Origin: Taeniopygia guttata
Taxonomy: Eukaryota > Chordata > Aves > Passeriformes > Estrildidae
Assembly: GCF_048771995.1 (NCBI RefSeq)
Contig: NC_133025.1
Span: 6,696,001-6,760,000, forward strand
Direction of reading: 5' to 3'
Length of the DNA: 64,000 bases
Shown: positions 51,630-61,108 of the stretch, one piece after another
Numbering within the stretch: position 1 is the first letter of the stretch
Layout of the letters: every line of letters begins with the position of its first letter
The notes under the pieces: model-generated
Database searches by the model: none
The model's input: only the letters and a program-made list of their open reading frames with translations
Told to the model about the DNA's origin: nothing
Made by a program: the position numbers and the translations under genes

Positions 51630-51682
51630 TTTCCATATCAGAATGCAAACCTTCTAAACATTTCCATATCAGAATGCAAACC
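51630..51682 (+). repeat. Tandem duplication, 31-bp period
   Basis: A 22-bp identical stretch (starting TTTCCATATCAGAATGC) occurs at 51630-51651 and again at 51661-51682. Confidence 0.9.
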
Positions 51683-54600
51683 CCCTTTTGACTATAAGGT
51701 TGGACTTTTCCCCCGCTCTGTGAATTTATGTACATCTTGGACTAAGATTGCAAGAGGAAGGACACTGCATTCTAAGAGTCAACGCTTGATGGTCATCCAC
51801 TCTGATCCAATACTTGTGGCATAATGGATATTAAGTAATCCCTAAGACAAACTAGTGTTTGGATTTTAATTCTGGGAATGGAGAGGAGACCAAGGTGTCT
51901 ATGCAACAGATGTGGCTGAAGGATAAAGAAGAAAAGGTCTCAACAATGCTCTTTTTTATGAAAGAGGATATGGAAGAGTAAAAGAAATCTGTCCATGTAC
52001 ATGGACATCTTCTGCTTCTCTGCAACACGGAGAAACCCTGGGCTGAACTAATTTTGGCCTTACAACCCAAGTGCTTCAAGGGAGCTGAGGACAATGTAGG
52101 GCTTGTTATTTTGCCTAGAAATTTGAACTTTTCTGCTATAAAGAGTACTAGTGCTTAGAAATTTTAGTCTGGATGTGTCTTTGCATCACTACCACCTCTG
52201 CCTGAGAGATGAAATATAAACCAGGCTGGTGTCCTCAGAAAGGGCACGTTTGAGCTTTGGGTCATCCCAGAGTCAATGCCAACAATGCCAGCCCAAGCAC
52301 AGCAGTCAGCAGTCCCAGTTCTGATGAATTCTGCAGGCACAAATTGCAGCAAGCTCAGTTCAGGGTCCAGCAGCCCAGTGAGTCCCCTGCTAGGGAGAGT
52401 TCCAAGAGGTTTATGCTGCTAATCATTCCTCCATTTTTGTGTCAATTTGCTTCAGCCACAGCAGCTGAAGGCAGATGTAAGAGTGCAGTGATGCAATCGC
52501 TGGAGCTACGGATGGAAAATGAATGCAGCATCAGCTGCAGGAACAAAAGCATTTAACACCATTAGACAGCTCCTTGAGGCTGTGGGATGAAGCCCTGGCA
52601 GCAGCCATGCTCCTCTAAGTCCTGACTGAGCCTGATGTGGGGATGTTGTGCTCTGCTCCCCAGCCCAGCCTCTCGCCATTTCCAGCTTGCCACAGGGACT
52701 TGCTCTCCATGTCTGGATTCTGCTTTGATCCTCTTCTGTTTCTCCTGCCACACATTAGTAAATGCACTTGCAGTAAAATCAATGGGAGTTTGAAAACTAA
52801 AAGTAATGTGTGCTTTGGTATGCTACTAATCCACTTATTTGGATCCTCTTACTGCTCCTCTGGGCTGTCCTGATCCTCTCTATCAGCCCACCCAGCTGCT
52901 CTGATCTGCTCTCTAAACTTCTGCCGTGGCTATATTAGCATCCCTGTCAACTCACAGGGCTGCTGCCTCGACGCCATCAATCCCCTCTCCCAATGAGAGT
53001 TTCTCTACTAATAATCCCTGTAGCTCAGAATACTGATGCAAACTAAAATAAATTCATGAAAAGTTGCTGCATCTCCTACTAAGATGTTCTATTTTCCTAA
53101 ATGTTTTCCAACAGTACTTATATTTCAGACTGGTGAAATAGCTTCAGACACATTCATAACCACTTGCCTGCTTTTCAGTTCTAAAAAATAAAATTTCATT
53201 GCAAGGTACAATGGAGTTTAAAATCTACTCACACATGCACTTTTAAAAGAGAGATTATGTGAATTTTAAATCTCTGTCAGGCTGCAGACTGACAACATCT
53301 GAAAAAGGTGCTTCTATTCAGCAGTAAGATACATACAGCAGCAGTTTCATTAATGTGACCCCTCCTGGATTTACCTTCAGAGATGTGTAGATACTGAAGA
53401 CTCCATCACACATTCAATCCCTGACCTCTCTGCTGAGGCAGCCAGTGCACCTGCATGGGCATTTTCCCTGAGATGGACACATCCTGCAGGGATCAAACTG
53501 ACAATACAGAACTATAATCATTTAGTAATAACTTTGAGAAATTTCTTGCCTGTGTTGAATAGAAGATAATGAACTCAGAAGTACAATACTTTATGCTTAA
53601 CCATTTATCTTCTATACGCATTGAAGTGGAAGAAAAATAGATGTTTTTATGTGCTTTTATACCATCCAGCAAGATCTATTTGGTGTTTGGGTGGTGTCTG
53701 TTAATACAGCTAAAATGTCTCAACCCCAAGGGACATTAAGTGTAGATACTGCTTTGGGGAAGGTTGAAGAAAGAGACAATTGTATTGATCTAAAATGCAG
53801 TGCATGCAGTTTGACAACAGTCTGCATTTGCAGGGCTTAGTCCTAGAACTGCACCTTTCCTGGAAAGACTTTGTTGTTTGGGTGTGTGTAGTGAAGACTG
53901 ATGCTGGGAGTAAGGATGTTCAACGCTTCACATAATTTGCCCGGCACTGCTGGAGTGCTAGAAAGAACAGCTACAAAAATAACAACAACAGCAAAAAACC
54001 AAACCCAAAGCAACAGAAAAAGGAAGTGTGATCTTTTTCCTCCAAGATGTTTTGGATTCTTTAACAGCCATAAATGGCCACTGCTGTCAAAAAAGTGCTA
54101 TCTCCCTAGTGACATCTTGGGACCTATTCATTAGGGATTCTGATGACACAGTGCCATTAGCTGAGCTATGAATATTGTTCCTGAAACAATAGAATTTTCA
54201 TCAGATATCTCGCATATCAGCCAGATTGGCAATAATTAGCTGTTCTTTAATGCAAAGCTTTTTAGAAGCAGCAATGAGTTTTTTACACCACATCAGTTTT
54301 ACAGATAATATAGTTGCTGGGATAGGTACGACTCATGCATTCTATAAACAACTAAACAATGCTCATAAATATTCCCTTGTCAAAATCAGATAATAATTAG
54401 CACCCAAACAGTTATTTCAAGTGTGTTTCTAAAAGCCACACTAGCCTTACTAACCAGTAACATCCATATGGATGTCACTACTTTCCTAACTATTTTAACA
54501 GAGCATTCCAGAGATGTGTCCTGGCAGACAGGAGTAGTAGGGAGACAGGAGTTGCACTTACCATGAGAACTAATCAAGTGATACTTCAAAAAGCAAAACA

Positions 54601-57290
54601 AACCAAATTCAAATGCTGCCCTCATGATACACAGCTGCTATACACTTGGGAAGACTTAGAAATGTTTGTTAGAAATGTGGCAACGTTTTTTCTGCCATTT
54701 CCTCCCCAGTGAGCTTTCCTCGTCTTTGCAGTGGGATTTGGACACCTGTGGTGGAGCACTACCTCCAATTTTTTCCTCAGCTTTCCCTCTAGCTGAGTGT
54801 TTCTCTGACTGTGACCTCCTGGAGATTGTGTGCTGTTTGGAAAGGTGAATAAGAAAGTGAAAGCCCAGAGTGGGTTAAATTGACTAAATGGAGGGAATGG
54901 GCCCACCCCAGTGTCAGCGTTGTAGGGAAGTGCAGTCTGCAATCCTTAGCAGCAATACTAACATGTCTGATAGAACACCTGGAGGTGCCTGTAGATGTGA
55001 CAGGCTAGATGTACCTGTAAGAAGAGTAGATGTGGGGACAGAGAATGGGGAATTGGGTGGGTTAATCCCTCCCAAAAAGTTAAGGATTGCTTTAATAAAA
55101 AAAGAAAAGACAAGACTGAGTGTAGAGCTCCCTTTGCCAGATGTGAACATACTTAGTCATGGTGTAAAGGCAATTTTATCCAATGTCTTTTTTGGTATAG
55201 TGTTTTGAAGATGAATAAAAGGAACCATGTACTTAAACTGAAAAGGGTTTCCAAGAATCATCTGTGCCCTTGCTACTTGAAATGAGTTCTGCAATCTTGA
55301 TCAGCTGCTAGGCATCAGTTCTGCCTCCTGTGTGCGAGTGAAAGCATATGCTGGCTGACATGGGGGTTTCCCCTGTTCCAATATCAAATAGATAAGTGAA
55401 ACTAGATGCTCATAAAGATATGACCTGAAAACAACTAAATGTAAACTGAATACAACCACTGAGAGCAGTCAAAATTATTCTGATCCGTTTTACCACTTTG
55501 GCAAATAGATGACATCTGGGTTATTTGAGTGAAACTGGGTTATTTGAGCTGCCTTCAATAATCTGTCTGTAGGTTGACAGTTGGCTTGCAGCAGATAAAG
55601 CTGAGCAATCACCTCACCAGCTAGAAATTGGAATGAAACACCTCATGTATGTTTTAAGCTTCTATTTCTATTGCTTACAAGGCTCTTTCAAATATTCCAA
55701 GATTTTGAATAACTTCTATATTTCCCTTCCCAGTCTTGATTTCATATTGGATGTTATGAAGGAAATTACTACAAAGTAGCTTTGTGATTAACTCTGTGGG
55801 GTTGTTCCAGAGGTCTGCAGAAACCTGGATCTAGGGAAAACATGGGTAACACTATTGCTTCCAGACCCAAGCTCAGTTGTGGGGAGCTCTCAAGACTCTG
55901 CAAATGGTTTTGGGAGAGCTTAAAGGCATGAATATAGCCCTGAAAGCAAATACAATATTTATTAATCACATGAGAGACAGAAATACACAGCCATAGTGGT
56001 ACCAAACCAGCAGGACTGCCCTGAAAAGCAAAACAGGAGCAGTAGAAAACAAATAGTCAAGCTTTGGATTTATAGCAATGATCTAATTGACTCTAATCAG
56101 TAGAGTAATGCCATGTATGATAAACTGATAATTTGAAATACAGCTGGAAAAGCACACATCTCACTGTGTTAAAAATATCTTATACAGTGATGTCCTCTAA
56201 GGATGACATGCATGGATGAGGGACTGGCACAGGGAAGGAATTGTCTGCTTTCACAACACAGTTAAACAGTTTCCTCAGAACAGTGGTGACTTGGAGAAAT
56301 CCTTTTGCAGTGTGGAGGAACAGTTTCCACTATGTGATCCAAGGACAAGCTCTCACACTGTGAGCTTTCATCAGTGCCATGAGTTTGTCCAGCAAGTGGA
56401 GCTCCAGACACCCATCCAAGAGCCAAGGAGCACGTGTGAATGGAGACAGTCAGGATGAGTGATCCATGACGAAGCAAGCAGGGACCATAGCGAATTGCCA
56501 GCACAGATACTGCCTCAGATGTTCTGAGAAACAGAGAAGCTTTGAACTGTGTCCAGTCAGGACCTGACCCAGCCATCTCAGAAAATGCTGCCCTGACCTC
56601 AAGGCAAAGAGGAGTCAGATTTGGCATCCTGGAGATCAGACAGGAAGCAAGAGTGGATCTCTTCATGACGTGTCAATGAAAGAAAAAAGATATCACCTCT
56701 TCTTATAGATTAGAAGGTTTTGTAATCCCTTCAAAAAGAAAAATCTCAAATGGATGGATGGCACCAAAGATTTTTTTTCTCTCCTTCCTTTTTCAGGGAC
56801 ATATTGGTGAATGTCCTCAAAAAACCAGAACCAACATAACTACATATTTGCATACACACAGTAACTCTTCTGGGAGATGTAGTACTCCATAGACTGCCAC
56901 TGCTTGTCCATAGGACAAGACAATATCTTGCTCACAGAGGGGATTTGCATTACAGGATGCTTTGATTTGGAGGCAAGAGAGCATAGAACCAGAAGTACTG
57001 GAAAAAGAGCAATTGTGGAAAGTTAAGTCATCAGTAGTGAACTTTTAGGCAACTTTTAGAGGTATAGCATTCCTTTCCAACCTTGCCAAAGTTGTTTCAC
57101 CAACATAAACTAATCAGCTGCTTCCTTGTCTTTTTTACCCCTCCCTGACAACTTTTTTTTTTTTTTTTTAACTGGATCTTTGGTCTAAGAGTCACCTGAG
57201 AGTAGCTGCATCTTTCTCACAAATACTGTGTGTGAATTGGCTTTCTTCCTTCCTTTTGTACTGTCTCTAATTGAGACACAATGTCTATCA

Positions 57291-57849
57291 TGGTTTAATC
57301 CCAGATGGTGCATAGGCTCTCTCTCACTCTTCCCCAGCCACGGAAGGATGTGGGAGAGAATCAGAAGAGTGAAAGTAAGAAGACTTCTGGATTGAAAGAA
57401 AGTTCAGTGGAACAGCAAAGGAAGAAAATATAATAACAATAACAACAACAACAACAACAACAATAATACAGACAACATCAACAACATAATATTCAAAACA
57501 AGTGATGCACAATGCAATTGCTCACCACCTGCTGAGCGATGAGGCAGCCAGTCCTGAGCAGCAGCCCTCAACCAACTTCCTCCCCAGTTTATATACTGAG
57601 TGTGATGCCATACAGAGTGGAATATCCTTCTGGTCAGCTGGGGTCAGCTGTCCTGGCTGCCTTGTCTTCCCCAGTCTCATTGCTGGCAGGATACGAGAAG
57701 CTGAAAAGTCCTTGACTTAGTATAAATTCTGGTTAGCAAAAAACTAAAGCATCAGTGTGTTATCAGTTATTCTCATACCTGATCCAAACCACAGAACTGC
57801 ACTAGGTACTAGGAAGAAAATTACCTGTATCCCTGCCAAAACCAGGCCA
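57291..57849 (-). mobile_element. Solo LTR of an avian endogenous retrovirus
   Basis: About 559 bp beginning TGG and ending CCA on the plus strand, consistent with TG...CA LTR ends. The overall sequence is that of a frequent bird ERV LTR I know from memory, in minus orientation. On the minus strand it has a TATATAAA box (plus coordinates 57588-57595). It includes a (CAA)n run at about 57431-57470. There is no internal retroviral region on either side and no clear target-site duplication, so this is a solo LTR remnant. It lies about 1.6 kb upstream of PRPF18, in antisense. Confidence 0.85.
57431..57470 (+). repeat. (CAA)n microsatellite within the LTR
   Basis: ATAACAATAACAACAACAAC and further CAA units. 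It is part of the solo LTR and possibly variable in length. Confidence 0.9.
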
Positions 57850-58704
57850 GTGTCAGGCTGGAGCAGGAAATGAAGCAAGGCCTAAGGTTGTGTATACTCT
57901 AGAATAAATCAAGGAGGCAGCTGGCACTCTGATACAAGCACCTGGATTCATTTACCCTAAAGGCCACTACAGAGTATTCCTATAGCCTCCCGACTTATGT
58001 CCTTACCCAAATGTAGGCACATTCCCCCAGGACTCATACAGACACATTCTTGGATGCTATCACCATCAGATGTGATATAATTTCCTTTTAGAGAGCTATG
58101 AGAAGCATAGGAGGGCTGTTCCTCTTTCCTCATTGCAAAGCAATTGCATTCAGGCCTGAGGTAAAGCAGTGCATGACTTCTAAATCCAAACCCTCCAGCC
58201 TGGGATTAAACAACTCCGGTAAACCACTGTGCCATTTTCTACAAGGAAGGGTCTTGACACATGGCTCAGGTTGTCCTAAAGTGGGTGAAAAGCCAGTTGT
58301 GATTACAACTCTCCAAAACAGCTACTGAAGCAATGGAGCCTACAATGAGAAAAGACAAGGAGGAAATCTGTGAGGACTTAAAGGTGAAAAAAAACCTGAG
58401 AGGAGTTCTTACTCATTCTTCAAAGTGTTTTCTGGACTCTTTGGACTTTACAAGCCACAAGATGGAAATAGCTGGAGAAAATCAGGTAAATAAGGAAAAC
58501 AAGAGATTTCTTGATTATAGTACCTGTGTCACAAATGCTGAGTAGCTAATGACAAAAGCATTTAGCTCTGGGATGTGCACACTAAGGAGCTCAGTCCCTG
58601 CCAGCTGCCTCAGTCCTCAAGGCTTGAAGGAAGCAGATACCAGATACGACGGGCAACCCACCTTCCTACATGGCATTTGCACCCTGTGTGGCTGGCCAGT
58701 AACC

Positions 58705-58918
58705 AGCCTCATTAAATCATTTAGCTTGGAAAAGACCTTAAAAGCATCGAATCTAATCATTAACCCTGCTAAGTCCACCAATAACCACATCTCCATGTCC
58801 CACATCTACATATCTTTTAAATACCTCCCAGGATGGTGATTCCACCACTTCCCTGGACAGCCTGTCCCAGTGCTTGATAAAACTTTTGAAGAAGAATTTT
58901 TACCTGGCCATGATTTAT
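58705..58918 (-). repeat. CR1 LINE fragment (right copy of duplicated block)
   Basis: Antisense CR1 paralogous to the one at 5115-5340, with small deletions (the stretch between TTTTT and CCATGATTTATC is shorter). It ends at the same CR1/SINE-like junction. Confidence 0.85.
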
Positions 58919-59235
58919 CTGATATTAGCTGTCATCTGCAACCAAGGCCCATTGCATGAGGCACTGTACAAACACAGTCAGAGAGACTTTTCCCCAAAGA
59001 TTTTTCAAGCTAAACAGAAAAGACAGCTGAATAAATTGCATGCAGACTCTATTTAAAGAACCTGTCAAGCACCATTTTGTAAAACCAGGAAAGACCCATG
59101 TCAAAATTGTATTTCACCTCTTTTGCCACATTCCTTGATACAAAGCCGCTATATTTTGGCTGTGTCTCATAACTACTGTCATTATACTGTCTGTGTATCA
59201 CTTTAAACAATCTGCTTCCAACAACAGTTTGAGAT
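58919..59235. repeat. SINE-like ancient repeat plus flank, right copy
   Basis: Clearly paralogous to 5341-5671 and in the same orientation. It ends with AACAACAGTTTGAGATC about 180 bp before the PRPF18 start codon. It contains scattered substitutions and an 8-bp deletion after AAAACCAG. Confidence 0.65.
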
Positions 59236-59344
59236 CAGCGATACAGAAGGAGTTTTCCTGCTATCCAATGTGTCCCTGGCACATCCCGGGGCCACCTCCT
59301 GTCACCGCCAGACGGGCCCGACACGGTCCTCCCAGCCGCCAGGG

Positions 59345-59360
59345 GGCGCCGCGCGGCGCC
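59345..59360. repeat. Perfect 16-bp GC palindrome
   Basis: GGCGCCGCGCGGCGCC is its own reverse complement. It lies 55 bp before the PRPF18 ATG and could form a stable hairpin in DNA or in the 5' leader. Confidence 0.9.
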
Positions 59361-59369
59361 GCGGCCTCC

Positions 59370-59381
59370 CCGGAAGTGACG
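59370..59381 (+). promoter_or_regulatory. ETS/CRE-like composite site
   Basis: CCGGAAGTGACG lies 35 bp before the PRPF18 ATG. It matches a GABPA/ETS core (CCGGAAGTG) overlapping a TGACG half-site. Such motifs near the start of TATA-less genes usually mark the transcription start region. Occupancy is inferred. Confidence 0.55.
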
Positions 59382-59415
59382 GCCTTGTTTTCCTGCGCTG
59401 CTTCCCGAGGCCGCC

Positions 59416-59481
59416 ATGGACATCCTGAAGCGGGAGATCAGCAGGAAGCGCCAGCAGCTGGAGGAGAAGGAGCTGCTGGGG
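59416..59481 (+). CDS. PRPF18: PRPF18 coding exon 1
   Basis: Twenty-two codons ending CTG CTG GGG, followed by the donor GTGAGG (phase 0). The encoded helix is rich in Lys, Arg and Glu. The start has the perfect vertebrate context GCCGCCATGG, about 35 bp after an ETS-type motif. Confidence 0.95.
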
Positions 59482-61108
59482 GTGAGGGCGGCCGGCATGG
59501 ACACCAGAAGCTGCCCGGGCTGTGGGCCCGGGGGTGAGGCGGGAGCGGCCCGGGATAGGCCGGGGAAGGGGGCGCGGAGCGGCCCAGGGCCGGGTTTCCC
59601 AAGGCCGGGATGAGCCAGGCCGGGATCGGGCTGGAGCCAGGAGGGGTCTGGGGGCCCAGGTGCAGCCTGGCTTCAGCCTCGCTGTGCTCCATGGGCTCTT
59701 GGGGCTGGTTTAGTTTATTTCGGGCACCGAGAGATGAGAAAAGTCAGTGCGAACTTTGGTGAGCAGAGTGTGGTTTGTTTCCTCCCCACAGCCGCGTTCT
59801 GTCCTTCCCCTACAGGGCCTGAACGGTGTGTGTGCCTGAAAACCCCATAGCCAGGCAGGGTGTGTGCGCCTAAAAACCCCATACCCGGGCAGGGTGTGTG
59901 CCTAAAAGCCCCATACCCGGGCAGGGTGTGTGTGCCTAAAAACCCCATACCCAGGTAGGGTGTGTGCCTAAAAACCCCATACCCGGGCAGGGTGTGTTTT
60001 CCTAAAATCCCCATACCCGGGCAGGTTGTGTGTGCCTAAAAACCCCATACCCGGGCAGGGTGTGTGTGCCTGAAAACCCCATACCCGGGCAGGGTGTGTG
60101 TGCCTAAAAGCCCCATACCCGGGCAGGGTGTGTGCCTAAAAACCCCATACCCGGGCAGGGTGTGTGCCTAAAAGCCCCATACCCGGGCAGGGTGTGTGTG
60201 CCTAAAAACCCCATACCCGGGCAGGGTGTGTGTGCCTGAAAACCCCATACCCGGGCAGGGTGTGTGTGCCTGAAAACCCCATACCCGGGCAGGGTGTGTG
60301 TGTCTAAAAACCCCATGCCCGGGTAGGGTGTGTGTGCCTAAAAACCCCATACCCGGGAAGGGTGTGTGTGCCTAAAAACCCCATACCCGGGCAGGGTGTG
60401 AGCAGTGTGTGTGTGCCTAAAACCCCCACAGTACAGCAGAGCCCCTTTCAGGGGTGTCTAATTTTGCATTTTGGCATCAGAGGCTGAAGGAGGGAGCTGC
60501 AGTCAGAGGCTGTTGTACGTCAAGCAGAGTGTGAAGGAAGAAGTTGTAGTTTGTACAAAAAGGGAAATGCTTTGGGGTGGCCATATTTTCCAGCTGTTGT
60601 GTGTCTGGAATGTCTTTCCAGGCATATTTTTACAAAGCTCCTCCAAGCAAGCTTATAAAATACTGTGTCTAAAGGTGATCTCTCCCACCCTCTTGATTTA
60701 ATGTCAAATGATGTGTTTAGTATGCTTTATCTAAACAGCCTGGGCCTGGTTGTGCACATCTGAAGTCAAGCTTTACACCAGAGACCACCAAGGCCTTATG
60801 TGACAAAAAACTTGGGTTTTCTGAAGTACTGGCAAGCACATTGTACTTTTAATTCTGCTTGTATCTATGTCCTGCAAAGTAACTCTATATTGCTGATTTC
60901 AGAGGTGCTTCCAACTAGGCATCTCTGGGAAAGGATGTAGCTGGATTCACCAAGCCAAGTAAGAAAGTTTGGGCCATTTTTGCTCAACCATGCAAAACTG
61001 TGAACTGGTAACAGCTCTCCTCTCTTTTAGGGAAATAAGAAGTATTTCAAACGCAGTGAGCTAGCTAAAAAGGAGGAGGAGGCCTACTTCCAGAGATGTG
61101 GCTACAAG
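59416..61108 (+). CDS. PRPF18: Pre-mRNA-splicing factor 18, 5' part (exons 1-2 only)
   Basis: The first two coding exons of PRPF18, the vertebrate orthologue of yeast Prp18, a factor that acts in the second catalytic step of nuclear pre-mRNA splicing with the U5 snRNP/Slu7 machinery. Exon 1 encodes [20 protein letters not shown] and two more residues. Exon 2 encodes [20 protein letters not shown] and then QRCGYK. They join in phase 0 to give 48 residues aligned without gaps to the PRPF18 N-terminus as I know it, a charged helical region containing the splicing-factor motif. The catalytically relevant Prp18 domain is encoded by later exons beyond 64000. The start codon has an ideal Kozak context (GCCGCCATGG) in a CpG island. 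The gene diverges from BEND7. Confidence 0.95.
59482..61030 (+). other. PRPF18: PRPF18 intron 1
   Basis: A 1.55-kb intron with canonical ends. Its first 160 bp are still CpG-island sequence. Bases 59820-60430 are a minisatellite (listed separately). The remainder is unremarkable A/T-rich DNA with no coding signal. Confidence 0.9.
59820..60430 (+). repeat. GC-rich minisatellite, 32-34 bp unit, about 17 copies
   Basis: Tandem array with the consensus parts CCTAAAAACCCCATACC, CGGGCAGGGT and a variable (GT)n of two to four steps. Units differ mainly in the GT length (30, 32 or 34 bp) and in A/G at one site (AAAAACC versus AAAAGCC). Nearly every unit carries CCCGGG. The last unit is degenerate (GTGAGCAGTGTG). 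On the minus strand the array gives repeated open frames that are artefacts. It lies wholly inside PRPF18 intron 1. Confidence 0.95.
61031..61108 (+). CDS. PRPF18: PRPF18 coding exon 2
   Basis: A 78-bp exon of 26 codons beginning [20 protein letters not shown], between an acceptor preceded by CTCCTCTCTTTTAG and the donor AAG|GTATGG. Both ends are phase 0, so the exon could be skipped in frame. It is nearly identical to the human protein as I remember it, apart from a Gly-Gly in place of Val-Glu at the junction and one Glu to Gln change. Confidence 0.95.

Larger units (their letters stand above)
47961..59234. other. Intergenic region between BEND7 and PRPF18
   Basis: 11.3 kb without a coding gene I can support. 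It holds a (TTTTG)n/T tract (48332-48364), a 31-bp-period tandem duplication (51630-51682), a T tract (57153-57169), a solo LTR (57291-57849) and a repeat block (58699-59235). A non-coding RNA or distal regulatory elements cannot be excluded. Confidence 0.7.
59275..59640 (+). promoter_or_regulatory. PRPF18: PRPF18 CpG-island promoter
   Basis: A sharp rise in GC and CpG density surrounding the PRPF18 start codon. It carries the ETS-type motif CCGGAAGTGACG at 59370-59381, joined to a TGACG half-site, an arrangement typical of constitutively expressed TATA-less genes, and a perfect 16-bp GC palindrome at 59345-59360. The island begins only about 40 bp after a repeat block ends. Confidence 0.8.

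Noticed and set aside
57324-57512. Minus-strand open frame with a Val/Ile run resembling a membrane segment
   Set aside because: The run is a translation of the (CAA)n microsatellite in the solo LTR.
59715-60350. Repetitive minus-strand open frames with Gly-Thr-His-Thr-Leu-Pro repeats
   Set aside because: They are direct translations of the minisatellite in PRPF18 intron 1, with no promoter or independent coding evidence.
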